Below are positions 12,980-24,777 of a DNA stretch of 64,000 bases, piece by piece. The notes under the pieces are model-generated. The model ran no database searches, was not told the DNA's origin, and saw only the letters and a list, made by a program, of their open reading frames with translations. The translations under genes were made by a program, and so were the position numbers. The stretch comes from Pelodera strongyloides (taxonomy: Eukaryota > Nematoda > Chromadorea > Rhabditida > Rhabditidae): the NCBI GenBank assembly GCA_036852015.1, contig JAANDG010000233.1, forward strand, positions 144,942-208,941, in the 5' to 3' direction. The first letter of the stretch is position 1; every line of letters begins with the position of its first letter.

Positions 12980-13538
12980 CCTGGTGGATCAAGAACCAAT
13001 CAATAATTATAGTTTTTATGATAATATGATAGTGTGAATGTCCATTATTATTAAAACAAGTCTTTTCAATGAAACTGTTTATTTCCTGAATATTCTTTAT
13101 GACTGTGTATGTGGAATAAAATATCATATGTGTGCAAGTTGTGCTTTTACAGAATTAATAGTTGTGCGAAGTGTATTGCAACGTGATTCCTACAGTACTG
13201 CAAATTGAATGAAGCATCGAGCAATTAAATTAACATACCAATATACGTTCGATGCTATACCGTACATGAGGAAAGTAAATTTCGCCAAAAGTGTGCCTAA
13301 CGGGCGCCATATTATAGCGGCTTGAGCACGAAGTATTAGATGTCTATTGATATACTACGCTAAACATTAAAGGATTGTTAAGAAAGAAGCTATATAAATA
13401 CAATAGTTGGTAACCGCAACACCGCGGTTTTTATTCTTTGTAAGAATCATAATGGATGGCGCTCAAATAATAAATTAATTGCTGAATTTCAGCTGTGACA
13501 CTGTGACACTACACACATCTCGTTTTCTACCCTCTCCT
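12980..13538. other. Convergent intergenic region
   Basis: The 3' regions of two converging genes. No coding exon is seen. Poly(A) hexamers are found for both strands (AATAAA at 13115; TTTATT, the reverse complement, near 13428). Confidence 0.6.
13115..13120 (+). terminator. Poly(A) signal of the acetyltransferase gene
   Basis: Canonical AATAAA 136 nt past the stop codon, on the gene's strand. Confidence 0.55.
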
Positions 13539-16500
13539 CTATCCTTCCAGTCTCTGCTTGACATGTCTGACCACCGCACGACACTTTTCTGCTCCATTCT
13601 CGGCCTGGCGCGCCTCCTGGATTACGATACGGGCGGGCACCATGCGGAACTAAAAGATGGGTTTAAGTTGAAAACAACAGTAATCAGTCTGTTCAGGTGT
13701 TCGATTCTGGAATATATGCTTTACGCGACCGAGCGACCGTAGTAACGAATGCCCTCTTCGGATTATCCCGTACAATAACTGCGAATCATACGGTAATATG
13801 ATACCATAACTGTCTGAAGCATACTGTAACTGTAACTGTAATTGCATTGTGCACCGTAACCAAATGAATCATACTGTAATCATATACTATATATATATAT
13901 ACTATATTATAATAAAATTGGCTCACCACAAATGCGTTGTCAGTGAATTGACAAGCGAATGAAAGGAGGTTGAAACAAGAAATTCGTTCTTGAATCAGAC
14001 CACTGCGGCACTCCTCCTCTTCGCTGAAATTAGACAATTCTTCACTTATTGTATTTCATTAAAGCGAAATACTGGCCGGTTTTTCAAACGCATTATGGAC
14101 ACCAGCATTCTTACGCAGCATATGCAAATGAACACAAATTAGAATAAAAAATCGAGCAAATCAGCATAAATACGTAAGAATTTAGTTGTCCACGATGCGT
14201 TTCAGAAACCGGCCGGTATTTCGCTTCAAATAACATAAGAGACTATTGAACCACTTATGATCCGCAAGATAGTCTGTATTGAATTCCAAGTACATGTCCA
14301 CATACAACACTCTAACCTTTTTCATCGTATTATTTTTAGAGCTAAAAGGTTATACTCTGCTACCTACCTCTTGCTGAGTGCAGTCTTGCCCAAGAGCATC
14401 TGCACCTTGTCCCAGTGTCCAGCTGCCGACTTTTTCTCACATTCAAGAAGGCGGGCCTTGAATTAGAATATAGAATATAGTCGTAGTGAGCGTCCACAGC
14501 CACCTTACCGTATTCTCGGCACATTGGTTACTGTAGTCATAAAACCATTATCGCCGAGCTGGGAAGTACACAATCTCCCCATCCCCCATAATGTCAGTAA
14601 CATTTTCTCATAAATTTAAAAAAAAAATAACGAATGGAAATTAGAAAATATAAATTAAGACTAACTTGGACCAGCTGTGCCAACTTGGCGTCCTTCGACT
14701 TGCTAGCGATACTTGAGGGGAACTTCCCGCGGAATCGCTCACCAATTGTATCCACACGCTTAGCGCACTCTGAAGTTATACCGGATGATAATTCTGGGTT
14801 TGATGCTCTATCAGTAGTACGAAACCCAAGTTTTCAGATAAATATCAGCACACAAATTAATTATAAACTTACCCCGAGTGTCAAAATTGTCCTTGAACCA
14901 TAGATCGGTGCTTGCTGGAGGAGCGGGGGTAACGATAGTTGGCTGCAAACAAGAGCTCAAAAGCTAAAGCGAAATGCCAGCCCCTTTGGAAAATGTGCAT
15001 ATGATAAGCAAATCCTATGTATCCTATGCTAATTTTGTACGATCGTCCACGGCAATCGTACAAAATTAGCATAGGATACAGAGGATTTGCTTATCATATG
15101 CAAATTTTCCAAAGAGGCTAGCATTTCGCTTTAAGAACATGAGAAAATAAATAAGTTGAATTGCGAGCGTCCTATAGAATTCTATAGTGAGAAGCGCACT
15201 GCGTGTAAGATATTATAGCTACCGTACCGTGAAATAATTACTTTTAACCTAAAAACATGCTCATGCATTTCCATGTGCTGTCGGCTATGCACAAAATAAC
15301 TATCATTACACAATGCGACGATCAATAAATAAATAAATAAGCCAATCAATAAACCGATCAGTGCTTACCACCTCAGCCTCGTCATTCGTCTCTTCCTTGA
15401 TCATATCTTCCGGTTGCGGAATAGGGAGCTGTTCTTGTGTGGCACGCTGCACTGGCGCCGCGGCTATTTGAGGAGGTGCCACCTGGTGATCCTAGAGTAG
15501 GAAAGGTGTCAAAGGGTGTCAGAGGACTACAATACTGTGACACGAAACAAATGCATTACCATAAATTTTACGCAAACGTTGCACAGAAAGACACAGTATG
15601 GCACATGCTACACATAAAGGTGAGGCCAGGCACATGATTCAATCCCGCTTTACAATAGGGTGTGTCACAAAGTGAGAAAAGAGACAAGTACTGCAGGTTC
15701 AGCAAGGTATGGCACAATCAATATCTCATATGGATGTGTCAAGTGACGTCACAAGGGGTGTCAGGACAAGTACCTCAGGTTGGGCAAGTGGTGCTGGTGC
15801 AGCATTGAACTGTGGACGTGGTAGATCAACCAAACGTGGTAGATATTCCAGAGGCCGCTTATTGGCGGGTATAGGCTGTAAGGTGGATACTTCATAAGTT
15901 CACATGACTGAACCCGCAAAACAAGTACAATCCAACGATATACTGGGTAAGACGTAAAGATATCCAGTGCGGTAAGCGTCACACACATATACGGATCTTG
16001 GTGCCAACGTGTGTCACATAAGAGAATCGAGGTGATAGTGATCTGAGGTTTATACCTAAATCAAATGCCACGGGCATGCATTGTGGTCGCTAGAACATCA
16101 TTACAAATAAGAACCGAGACAAAAATATATAAATAACGGCCTTAGACTGTGTGTGTGGAGAGGCTGAGATGCTAGCCGGGCGCAACTTTGATCATGCTCA
16201 ACTCACCGAACTAGTCGCTGTGGACAGCACGAATACGGGCCGTGGTGGCTGCTGGTTCTGGAGGAAAACTTGTTGTTGGAAACTATTTGGCTGCTGCTGA
16301 TTGAAGAATTGCTGTTGTTGCGGTACAAACTGGTTTTGCTGCTGTCGGAACTGCTGTTGTCCCTGTTGCGGGAAACCGCCGCTTTGTTGGCCGTTTTGCT
16401 GGAAGTTTTGCTGGCCGTTTTGCTGGCCGTTTTGCTGGCCGTTTTGCTGGAAGTTTTGCTGGAAGTTTTGCTGGCCATTTTGCTGCTGCTGTGGCACAAA

Positions 16501-19326
16501 TTGCTGTTGTTGTTGCTGTCCCGGCAACTGGAAAGGCTGTTGTGGTTGGAATAGGTTCTGCTGAGGTCCCTGTTGCAGTTGGAAGGGATGTTGTGGGAGG
16601 AATCCATTTTGCTGTTGCTGCCCTGTTTGCTGAGCGGTTGCCAACTGGCTTCCGAATCCGACGCCCTGGAATAAGCAATAATTCAGTACTCATCAAACTA
16701 GGGGAAATCTACGCTAATGACCTATACGTTCTTACTCCCTCACCGCCCTCTCTCTCTCTCTCTCTCTCTCTTCTGTGCTTCGTTACCTTGGTTAAAAACA
16801 AAACAGCTTTCATTTGTGTAAACATAAGCGAATCTCTATAGCAAGTTCCTTGAAGCAACTGACCTGTTGTTGAGGCATCTGTGGTAGTTGGAATCCAGGG
16901 TGTGGAGGTAGTTGATGCGGCGCCAAGAAAGCGGGCGAGGGTGGCACGAATGCTTGTGGCATCACTGGCGCCGGCGCGGGTGCCGCAAGGGGAAGCGGCG
17001 CTAACGCTGGTGCCTGCGTCACCGGACGGGGTGGCACTACCGGATGCTGTAAACGGACAATATCCATATCGTATAAAAAGTTTACAAAATTCTGTAAAAA
17101 AGAAAAAACATGTAGCCCGTCGAGTGATCTCTCATGGGACTCACACTTGTTTTGTTGTTGTTATGGAATGTGGAAGATTGTGTTTGTTTGTTACGGAAAT
17201 TTTTGATAACGAAATACCAGCCGGTTTTTCAAACGCATCGTGGAGAACTGAATTCTTACGTATTTATGCTAGTTTACTCGAATTTAACTAGATTTTTTAT
17301 TCTAATTCATGTTCATTTGCATAAGCTGCATAAGAATGCTGATGTTGATATGTTTCAAAAACCGGCCGGTATTTCGCTTTACTGATAAGAGAGGTATTCA
17401 CGATGGCTCTCCACTATATCGTCGTGGAGAAGCCGTGTTTCTTTCTATTAATTCAAATAAACAGAACAGAGTAAATATTTACATACAAATTTTAAAAGCA
17501 TACCTTCTTTGTGGGTTTTGGCACAGCAGCGCCCGGCTTCTGTGTCTTGTGCTCATCCGTTTGAGCGAGAATCTGTAATTATAATATTCATCACTATTTA
17601 CTTTTCTTTAAATAAACTGTGTTTTTAAAAACATTTAAGAGATGCACAAAAATTAGCCAACTCAAGCAATCCCCTCCCTTTATTCGGCCAAAATAACCAC
17701 TGCACCAAAACTCTATTATTTCTAAGCAAATCGTATACGTGAGAAAAATAAAGAATAAGGCAATTGTAAAGATTTGTATATTTGCGTAAGGAATCATCAA
17801 CACGTCAATTCTTTCTAATTCCCCCAAACCGGTGTTATTGGCGCACACTTTCCCTTTATAGATACACATACGTATATCGTACAGAATGGCAAACAAACGC
17901 TTGAAATTGCCTCACAAAAGCCTGTAAAAGATGTGAACGCGGACAGCGGACAAGAATAGCTATATCTGACGGTACTATACATACTACTACTCCCTTACTC
18001 TTCAAAGAAACGCCCTTTATACATAGAGTTTACATTTTATATAGATAGTTCAACTGTTAAGAAAAATTCTGAGTAATGCTTCTGAGCGCCAGCCCCTAAC
18101 ACAAACTCCCTCTATCGACATCTCTCTCTCTCTATCTATCCCTCTCTATCTCTCTCTCTATCCCTCTCTATCTCTCTATCTCTCTTCTACACGAAATCCT
18201 GCGAAAACAGACAAAATGCTGCTAAGGATTCCAATCCAGTTTTTTTGAAAGCGAAATCATGCTCAAGTTTGATAAAGGCAAACCTTGTGCAATCTATACT
18301 AAAGTCAATATCTACTTAGAAGTGAAAAAATGACAGCATTTGACTTATTTTTCCATTGATAAATCAGATTACATTACGATCAAATTTGGCCAATAGTGCA
18401 CCACACACCAACTGTTTGTTACGAAATATTGCTTGCAATGGCGATTTTCTACTTATAATGTACTCTATCACTAACACACATACAAATTTTTGTATTTAAA
18501 TAATATACTCTATGGGTGCGTAAGCCGAACGCAGATGTAAAGAAAAGCAAACTTCCCCTTTTGAAAACCCTCTCTCATTTTCCCTCGATTCAATATTAAA
18601 CGGATACGATCTCTAGAGTGCTTTATGGAAAAATCCCGTTTTTCACGAGGTGAAACTGTCTAACACATCTCAACAGAAAAGGGCACAGCTGTAGGATGTA
18701 GGCCAGCGAAACCAACATCTATTCATATGCAAATGTAATTTGTAGATACCCTTCGGTATTCAAATTCGGGCGGTCAGCTGTAAGAACACTGTACTTCTCC
18801 CTTGAGGAAACCCGTGCATAATTATCAGCGGAGTATGAGAAACTGATTTCTGCCTAAAGTATGGATTAAAGGGACGGGTTCACTAGAAAATCGGCGTGTT
18901 TTTATGCTTTAGTTTATTTGTACAAAGGCAAACTATTTTATTGCACTATTTTACGGAATATCGAGCAATACTCACCTTTTTTACCTAATATCTTCCCTAG
19001 GGAACAATTCAAAAAATATTTTTTATGCTCTTTGCTTAAGTTTACCTTTGTACAATCAAACAAAGCATAAAAACAAGGTGATTTTCGAGTGAACCCGTCC
19101 CTTTAAAACATTTACTTTACCTATAAGTTGAGTTAACAATATCTTGTGTACAGATTCTTTCTAAATTGGTATCAGTACTTGTTCTATCACAGTAACAGCA
19201 AACCATGAACGATGAACACTGGAGCAAAACAAGTTGCGGTGACGAATTAGAGATATCTCTTGCGATAAAGACAAAGTATGAAGCGATACTGTAAAAATAA
19301 TGATAAGATTCATATAATAAAAAAGG

Positions 19327-19361
<35 letters not shown>

Positions 19362-19511
19362 TAAGAAAGAGAGAAGGCAGAATAAGTCAAATCTTCCAAC
19401 CTGAGGTTCTTCCGCTGGCATATTCGGGTCTAAATCAAAACGGAAATCCCGGAACGTCTTTTGTCCATTCACCAATAGTGGTAATAGTGAAAGTAGTAGA
19501 AAGCTCTTCAT
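13539..19511 (-). CDS. Secreted Q-rich protein with C-terminal six-cysteine region
   Basis: Eleven exons: 19511-19401, 17572-17504, 17046-16864, 16665-16207, 15875-15774, 15491-15369, 14942-14873, 14793-14672, 14456-14368, 14023-13927, 13649-13539. These total 512 codons including the stop, with all phases consistent. Residues 1-16 are a clear signal peptide (MKSFLLLSLLPLLVNG). Residues about 61-121 are Pro/Ala-rich. The 153-residue exon at about 122-274 is a Q/N/F/P low-complexity region with tandem NGQQ-type units. Residues about 275-372 are Pro-rich linkers. The last ~140 residues look globular and carry six cysteines (SEC, LEC, EEC, ISC, FAC, EKC). I do not recognise the C-terminal domain. 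The layout suggests an extracellular or cuticle-associated protein with a prion-like linker; that is inference. It is divergent to another secreted-protein gene at 21357. The acceptor before 14456 (CAAG) is slightly unusual. Confidence 0.82.
14061..14226. mobile_element. MITE family 1, copy b
   Basis: About 166 bp. It starts AAAGCGAAATACTGGCCGGT and ends with the inverted ACCGGCCGGTATTTCGCTT, and the interior is shared with the other copies. It lies in an intron of the secreted Q-rich gene. Confidence 0.9.
14965..15132. mobile_element. MITE family 2 (long hairpin), copy a
   Basis: 168-bp near-perfect palindrome. The left arm begins AAAGCGAAATGCCAGCCCCT, and the right arm ends AGGCTAGCATTTCGCTTT. 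The centre carries TTTTGTACGAT and its inverse around a short loop. Copies b and c are at 47802 and 58827. It is located in an intron of the secreted Q-rich gene. Confidence 0.95.
16381..16500 (-). repeat. Tandem Q/N-coding units
   Basis: Imperfect 12-24 bp tandem units (GTTTTGCTGGCC / GTTTTGCTGGAA on the + strand) inside the Q-rich exon. They encode repeated NGQQ and NFQQ on the minus strand. Confidence 0.85.
17198..17380. mobile_element. MITE family 1, copy c
   Basis: Inverted ends ACGAAATACCAGCCGGTTTT and AACCGGCCGGTATTTCGCTT, with the family-1 interior. It lies in an intron of the secreted Q-rich gene. Confidence 0.9.
18119..18186. repeat. (CT)n / CTAT pyrimidine repeat
   Basis: Low-complexity CTCT/CTAT run in the long first intron of the secreted Q-rich gene. 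Confidence 0.9.
18866..19107. mobile_element. MITE with TTAAAGGGACGGGTTCACT termini
   Basis: About 240 bp. The left end TTAAAGGGACGGGTTCACTA is mirrored by the right end AGTGAACCCGTCCCTTTAA. The subterminal sequence (TTTTTATGCTTT, TTTGTACAAAGG) is mirrored too. It lies in intron 1 of the secreted Q-rich gene. Confidence 0.88.
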
Positions 19512-21356
19512 ATTTCCTCTATCAGATTACTGTAGGTAAATAATAGAATAGAATCTGTTATATAGCTTCAGACGAAAAAGTGCAAATATTCTTCCAAGAC
19601 GTCAGATCACAATCCAAGACTGTGGGGCTTCCTGCTGGGTTCGGGGCTGGCTGGTATGTCTCTCTCTGTGACTCTGCTAGCCTGCGGGCAAGAGCGGGCG
19701 GTTTGGGATGACTGAGCAGGGCTGGCACGCCGAAGACCTGCTTTTGCCCCCGGGCTAGCTAACAAGAAAGGGAGGGATAGGGATAAAGAGATTTGGATCT
19801 GCCATTTACCACCATATGAGATATGAGGAATCATTCCAAGATTATCCACAGATGCTTAGGTGATCTCACAAGAAGGTGATAGCTGATAACTTCAAAGAGA
19901 GAGAGAGAGGGAGAGAGAGAGAGGGAGAGAGAGGGGAGGACAATGGAGCGACATAGAAGACAGAGAGAGAAAGTAAGGCAGAGAGAGACAGGGGGGGGGG
20001 AGAGATGTACCATGACATCTTTCAAAACCAGTTAATACTTTTTGAACCGATCAGGAAGGTCACATTCTTTTTTTTTAACTGAAAACGGTTAGTCTGATCT
20101 TCAAAGAAGTTGGTGATGAAAATATGGTCGAAACTTAGAGAGAGATAGAAAGAGGTATCTTTGATAAATGGTGAGCTTCGAAGAAACCTCTCTACTAGGC
20201 GTAAAATGACTCTCTCTCTCCAACTCCAAGGACACCTACATTCGTTGTGAGAGTACTAATCACCAGCGTCAATTGCTTCCTTCGTTTCCTAAGTGTCTGA
20301 TAATCGATACTAATTATCTTCTAGTGAAAGCGGCATCCTACTTTCACTTATAGTTAAGCCAATGATGTCTTAGCTTTCCATGTCGAACTAGACATGTGAA
20401 CGTAAGTTTTCTCGCCGGAGAAGCAAGTTATCTTTAGGGACCCACATCGTTTTGTTGAGAATTTCATGCTGAAGAAAGCTTTTATATAAAATGTTTGATT
20501 AATTTTACCCAAAATTTTTAAGCCTTGAAAAACTCCAATGGAACTTCGTGTTTATAAACCTTTACTATGGGATCCTGTTTCTTTCGTACATAAAATGTTT
20601 TAATTACTATTTGACTTGTTATCCGATAAACCTCTTATTATTAAGCAATCGGTTTATTTTGATAAATTGACTATGATTTTATTTATCTATCACTTAATCT
20701 TTGGAGTAGGTGATTATTATAATTGATTACATCAGTATCACGTCACGCACGCACGCTTCACCCCGTACTTTTGCTTTACCCAATACCGCCCACGCACTAA
20801 AAGCCGTATCGATTTCTATCACCTATCTTTTCCAATAAAATGAGATCACATTACATATCATCTCTTTTCGATAAGCTATATTTAGAGCAGTTCCATCCGA
20901 AAACCAAGAACTTTATTTATTTTAGCCCTTTTCGTCCGCCAAACTGGACATTTTGCGCGAAATTTTATCCAAAAATGTTCCTAAATCATATTTTTAACAT
21001 CAATGTTTCACTTGTAACTTGTAGATGATAATGTGTTGTGTTTTATTTTTTATTTAATACATTAGTGTTGAGGAGTCAATAATAGTCGGTGTATGATGAT
21101 GTAATAGGTTTGTTACAATAATACGGTAGCACTGGTACTCCAATTATTAGTGTTTAATTTATTTACTTTGTATAATTAGACGGAAACATTACTTACTACA
21201 CTGTGATGTTCATGCTTTAGCCGCGTTACAACAACTATCAGTTACCAGAAGAGGGGATTTTGTTATATCCCGGAAATGTAGCCGTTTTAACGGGAATGAT
21301 CCAGATGCTCAAAACTATCATTTATTAAATCATGTAATCATGTTCCAGGTAGCCCC
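19512..21356. other. Divergent intergenic region between two secreted-protein genes
   Basis: Separates two genes that both start with signal peptides. It contains a GC-rich block at about 19607-19766 with some coding-like appearance, GA-repeat runs at about 19890-19945, and AT-rich sequence beyond. No gene could be assembled. Confidence 0.5.
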
Positions 21357-24300
21357 ATGTGCTTTCGTCTCGATGTGTCAGTACTTTTATTATTATTAAT
21401 ATGTACACAAACGACGGTGTCTTTCAATCTAAACTACACTGATTTACCCGATCTCTACAGATGTAAGTTTCCAAGTTTGTAGTGTATTCAATTTTAGTGC
21501 TGTAGATTTATCTGCCGACGCGAACTTGTGTAGACCAACCTCACTTTCTTAAAGGGTCAGGCCCATTTCAAATGACCCCTATTTTTGATGATTCCATCTG
21601 ATTCTCCATGTCAAATATAGTAGGATGCAATAATTTTCTAATTTTCAAGCGCAAAAATCACTCATTATTCAGCAATTTAACGTGAGCAGTCATACACAGC
21701 TATCCATCGCAGTTGGCACGCCCATTCGCGCTGATTCGCAGATATCGCAATTGCCACGCCCAATAGAGCATATTGCCCAATTAGCGCGAAGGGGCGTGAC
21801 AAATGCGGTAAATAGTTGGGTATGACTGGCAGGGGTAAATTGCTGAATACTGCGTGAATTTTGCGCTTGAAAATTAGAATAATATTGCATCCTACTATAT
21901 TTGACATGGAGAATCAGATGGAATCATCAAAAATAGGTGTCATTTGAAATGGGCCTGACCCTTTAATAAATATACAAATATAATCACAGCACTTTCATTC
22001 GATATTTGAATTACTGCTACTTATTAGAGCCACCCAGTGTATTTTTTATCGTGAACATTTATTTTATTGTTTTTTTTTCCACGCAAAAATGTGGTACACG
22101 GGTGAGTTTTTCGTCGTGCGCTCTTTTCCGCCTCATTATTACACTGACGAAAGTTGGCGTGCAAGCGCTAACCTTTCGGCTTGCAAAGTCCATTTAGCAT
22201 CGTGGTAGCATGCAAAAAATCTTCACGGTGTGCAAGCGGCATCGTTACGGCGGTAAACTTGCGTGCCAGAACCCAACGGCGTGCAACTTTTTTCCACGCC
22301 GCTTGCTGCTTGCACGCCGTAACGTTGCCGCTTGCACGTCAATTTTCACGTTTGTAGGTGCGCAGCGCAAACACGGAGATTTGGAGTTATAAATTACTGC
22401 CTCTTTTTGTTAGTAAAATTCTTTTCTTATTTCAGTACTAATTCCCTTGGATGTGTTCAACTCTGTTCGAATGAGCGACTCCGACAGTCAAATAACACAG
22501 AAAATATACTACGACTTCGACACACCGATTCCACTACAAAATGTTTGTTTTAAAGCGAAATGCCGGCCGGTTACTGGAATAATGCGTCGTCATCTCCTTT
22601 TTTAAGAATCATACGCAAATGAGCACAATTTATGGTACAAAATCGAGCCCAACCCGACAAAACTTAGGTATATCTGCAGAATAATGCAGTTGTTCACGAT
22701 CCGTTCAAAAACCGGCCGGTATTTCGCTACATTTAGGGTGAAATAGATTTCGTGGTGGTGAAATAGATTTCGTGGAAATGAAAAATAAGTCTATGGACCA
22801 AGTACTCTGAGAAGATCCTCCCATTTCTAAACTGTCTAAACATTTCGATTTATTGTTTCCTTCAGATTACTGAAGCCTTAAACCCAGTGGCACCCATTTT
22901 CACGGATAAAATCCTTGGATTTATGGAGAAAATTGGATTTCAATTTGACATTCTCAAAGTCAAGGTGAGGACTTTCTTTTGGACTTTGTGTTCACTGGAT
23001 TGACAAAAGATCTGACTAAAATAACGGAGTAGGGATAGTGCCCCTAACTTGCGACACTAGCTGACATGCTCGATTTCCACTAGAAACGCCCACTGTTAAA
23101 GTAATACGAAACGCGGCAAAATCTGGACGTTCATGATGGCAAACGTTGTTAATTTATTACGCAGTAGAACCTGCAATAGAAGGTATCATAGTTACAGCCA
23201 TGCGATACTGCTATTTATCCCTTGGTGCTTAGTCAGGCCACCCAAAACCAGTGCTAACAACCAAAAATATTCTAGCACCCTCGAGAAGAGGCCTCCTTGA
23301 ATGAATTGGAGAAACACTTGTGTTCATTCTTGGCCACTGAAGCTGTTGACGTTTTCGCATTTACTCCCGTTCTAGATATTCAGGTATGTTAAAATGGATC
23401 GCTGCTTTGTTAGTGATCTTTCCTTGCTTCGCAGGATAATTAATATATTGACTGAACTCAAGATACTTCCCCTTCCTTTATCATTTACAAGACTCGAGGT
23501 CCAGTCTAGTCTATCGTAATTTATTTTTTATTAAAAAAAAAACTAATTTTTAGACCTTCCGGGAAGCGTCAAGCAAATACGGGCCATTGATGCACGTGCG
23601 AATGGAAGAGGTTTTAACTTTTTTCTGAATTTACTTCAAAATATTGACAACGAGCGTTAATCAATAAAGGTGTTGTTCACAAAAATCTAGATTATGATTG
23701 TTAGTACCAGCATCATTAGCTCGTATTCTCGCGTCGCTGGTAGGCCTTCCAATTGGGAATGACCTACCAGTGGGAGAAAAAGCGCTAATTCTGATGTACT
23801 GGTAGGAGGCGTGTCGCGGTTTCCCAATTGGTAGCGGATTGGGAGGGTTGTTGCATCCATTAGGTCTACCAGAGGATATTACCACTACCAGAGCCTACCA
23901 CTGGTAGGGCGCTCACGTTTCCAATCTGGTAGACCTACCAGAAGAGACCTACCAAAATGCCTTTCCCAAAGTGGCGCAAGAATACGGGCTATTATTGATT
24001 CTTTCATAGTAATTTCTTCCCAGATGAACGAGCAAATCTCCAAGCTGCTTCCCTATGTAAAACGAGCTATCGATTTGTTAACAGCTCAATTCAAGAAAAT
24101 TCTGGAGACATTAGAAGACGATATGCTGGAACTTCAGCTAGAGGTTGGTGAAGGGTACATACATTTCAAACCAATATGATATATTTAGTGTTTGGTGCAT
24201 ATCTGAACAACAAATTCCAAATGAGTTAAAGAATTTAATGGTCGTGTTGAAACATTTTGCTTTGCTAATTCGCCAAAATAGGTAATTATAACACTTTATG

Positions 24301-24713
24301 ATTGGGTTGCTTTGGTATAGGGCCGGTTGCACAGGAAAATATTTGAAACTATTTCAATATGGAAATAAATGAACAAAATTGGAATATTCTAATGAGTGAA
24401 CTAACGAAATATATGAAAGCAATATATAGAGAAGCAAGAGTGAGTTGAAAGATAATAAAGATAAGCAAAAGGTCATTTATTTATTACATGACACCCCGTC
24501 TCGACCCTCAATCGTATACGAGGATTTTGCCTGGGCAGGGCCTTATCAGTACGATGACCTCAGGCTTGAGTAAAGGTTAATATGGAAGGTTGAAAGTCTT
24601 GTATGATGGACAATATATGATAAAAGTAGAATTTTGGCAACAGCAAAGAAGTGAGAGAGAATGAATAAGCTAAGGTTATATAATATATTATTATTTTATT
24701 ATAATTTAATTTA

Positions 24714-24777
<64 letters not shown>

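Noticed and set aside
16270..16554. Long Leu/Cys-rich open frames on the + strand
   Set aside because: They are complements of the CAG/CAA-rich exon of the minus-strand Q-rich gene; repeated codons keep several frames open.
22142..22359. CRISPR-like array (repeated TGCAAGC words)
   Set aside because: The repeats are irregular in spacing and orientation, with intron-rich nematode-like genes around them; this is a eukaryotic inverted-repeat element.
24500..24590. U1 snRNA-like segment
   Set aside because: Only short stretches (GGC..GGCCTTATC) resemble U1 and the 5' splice-site-pairing end is absent.
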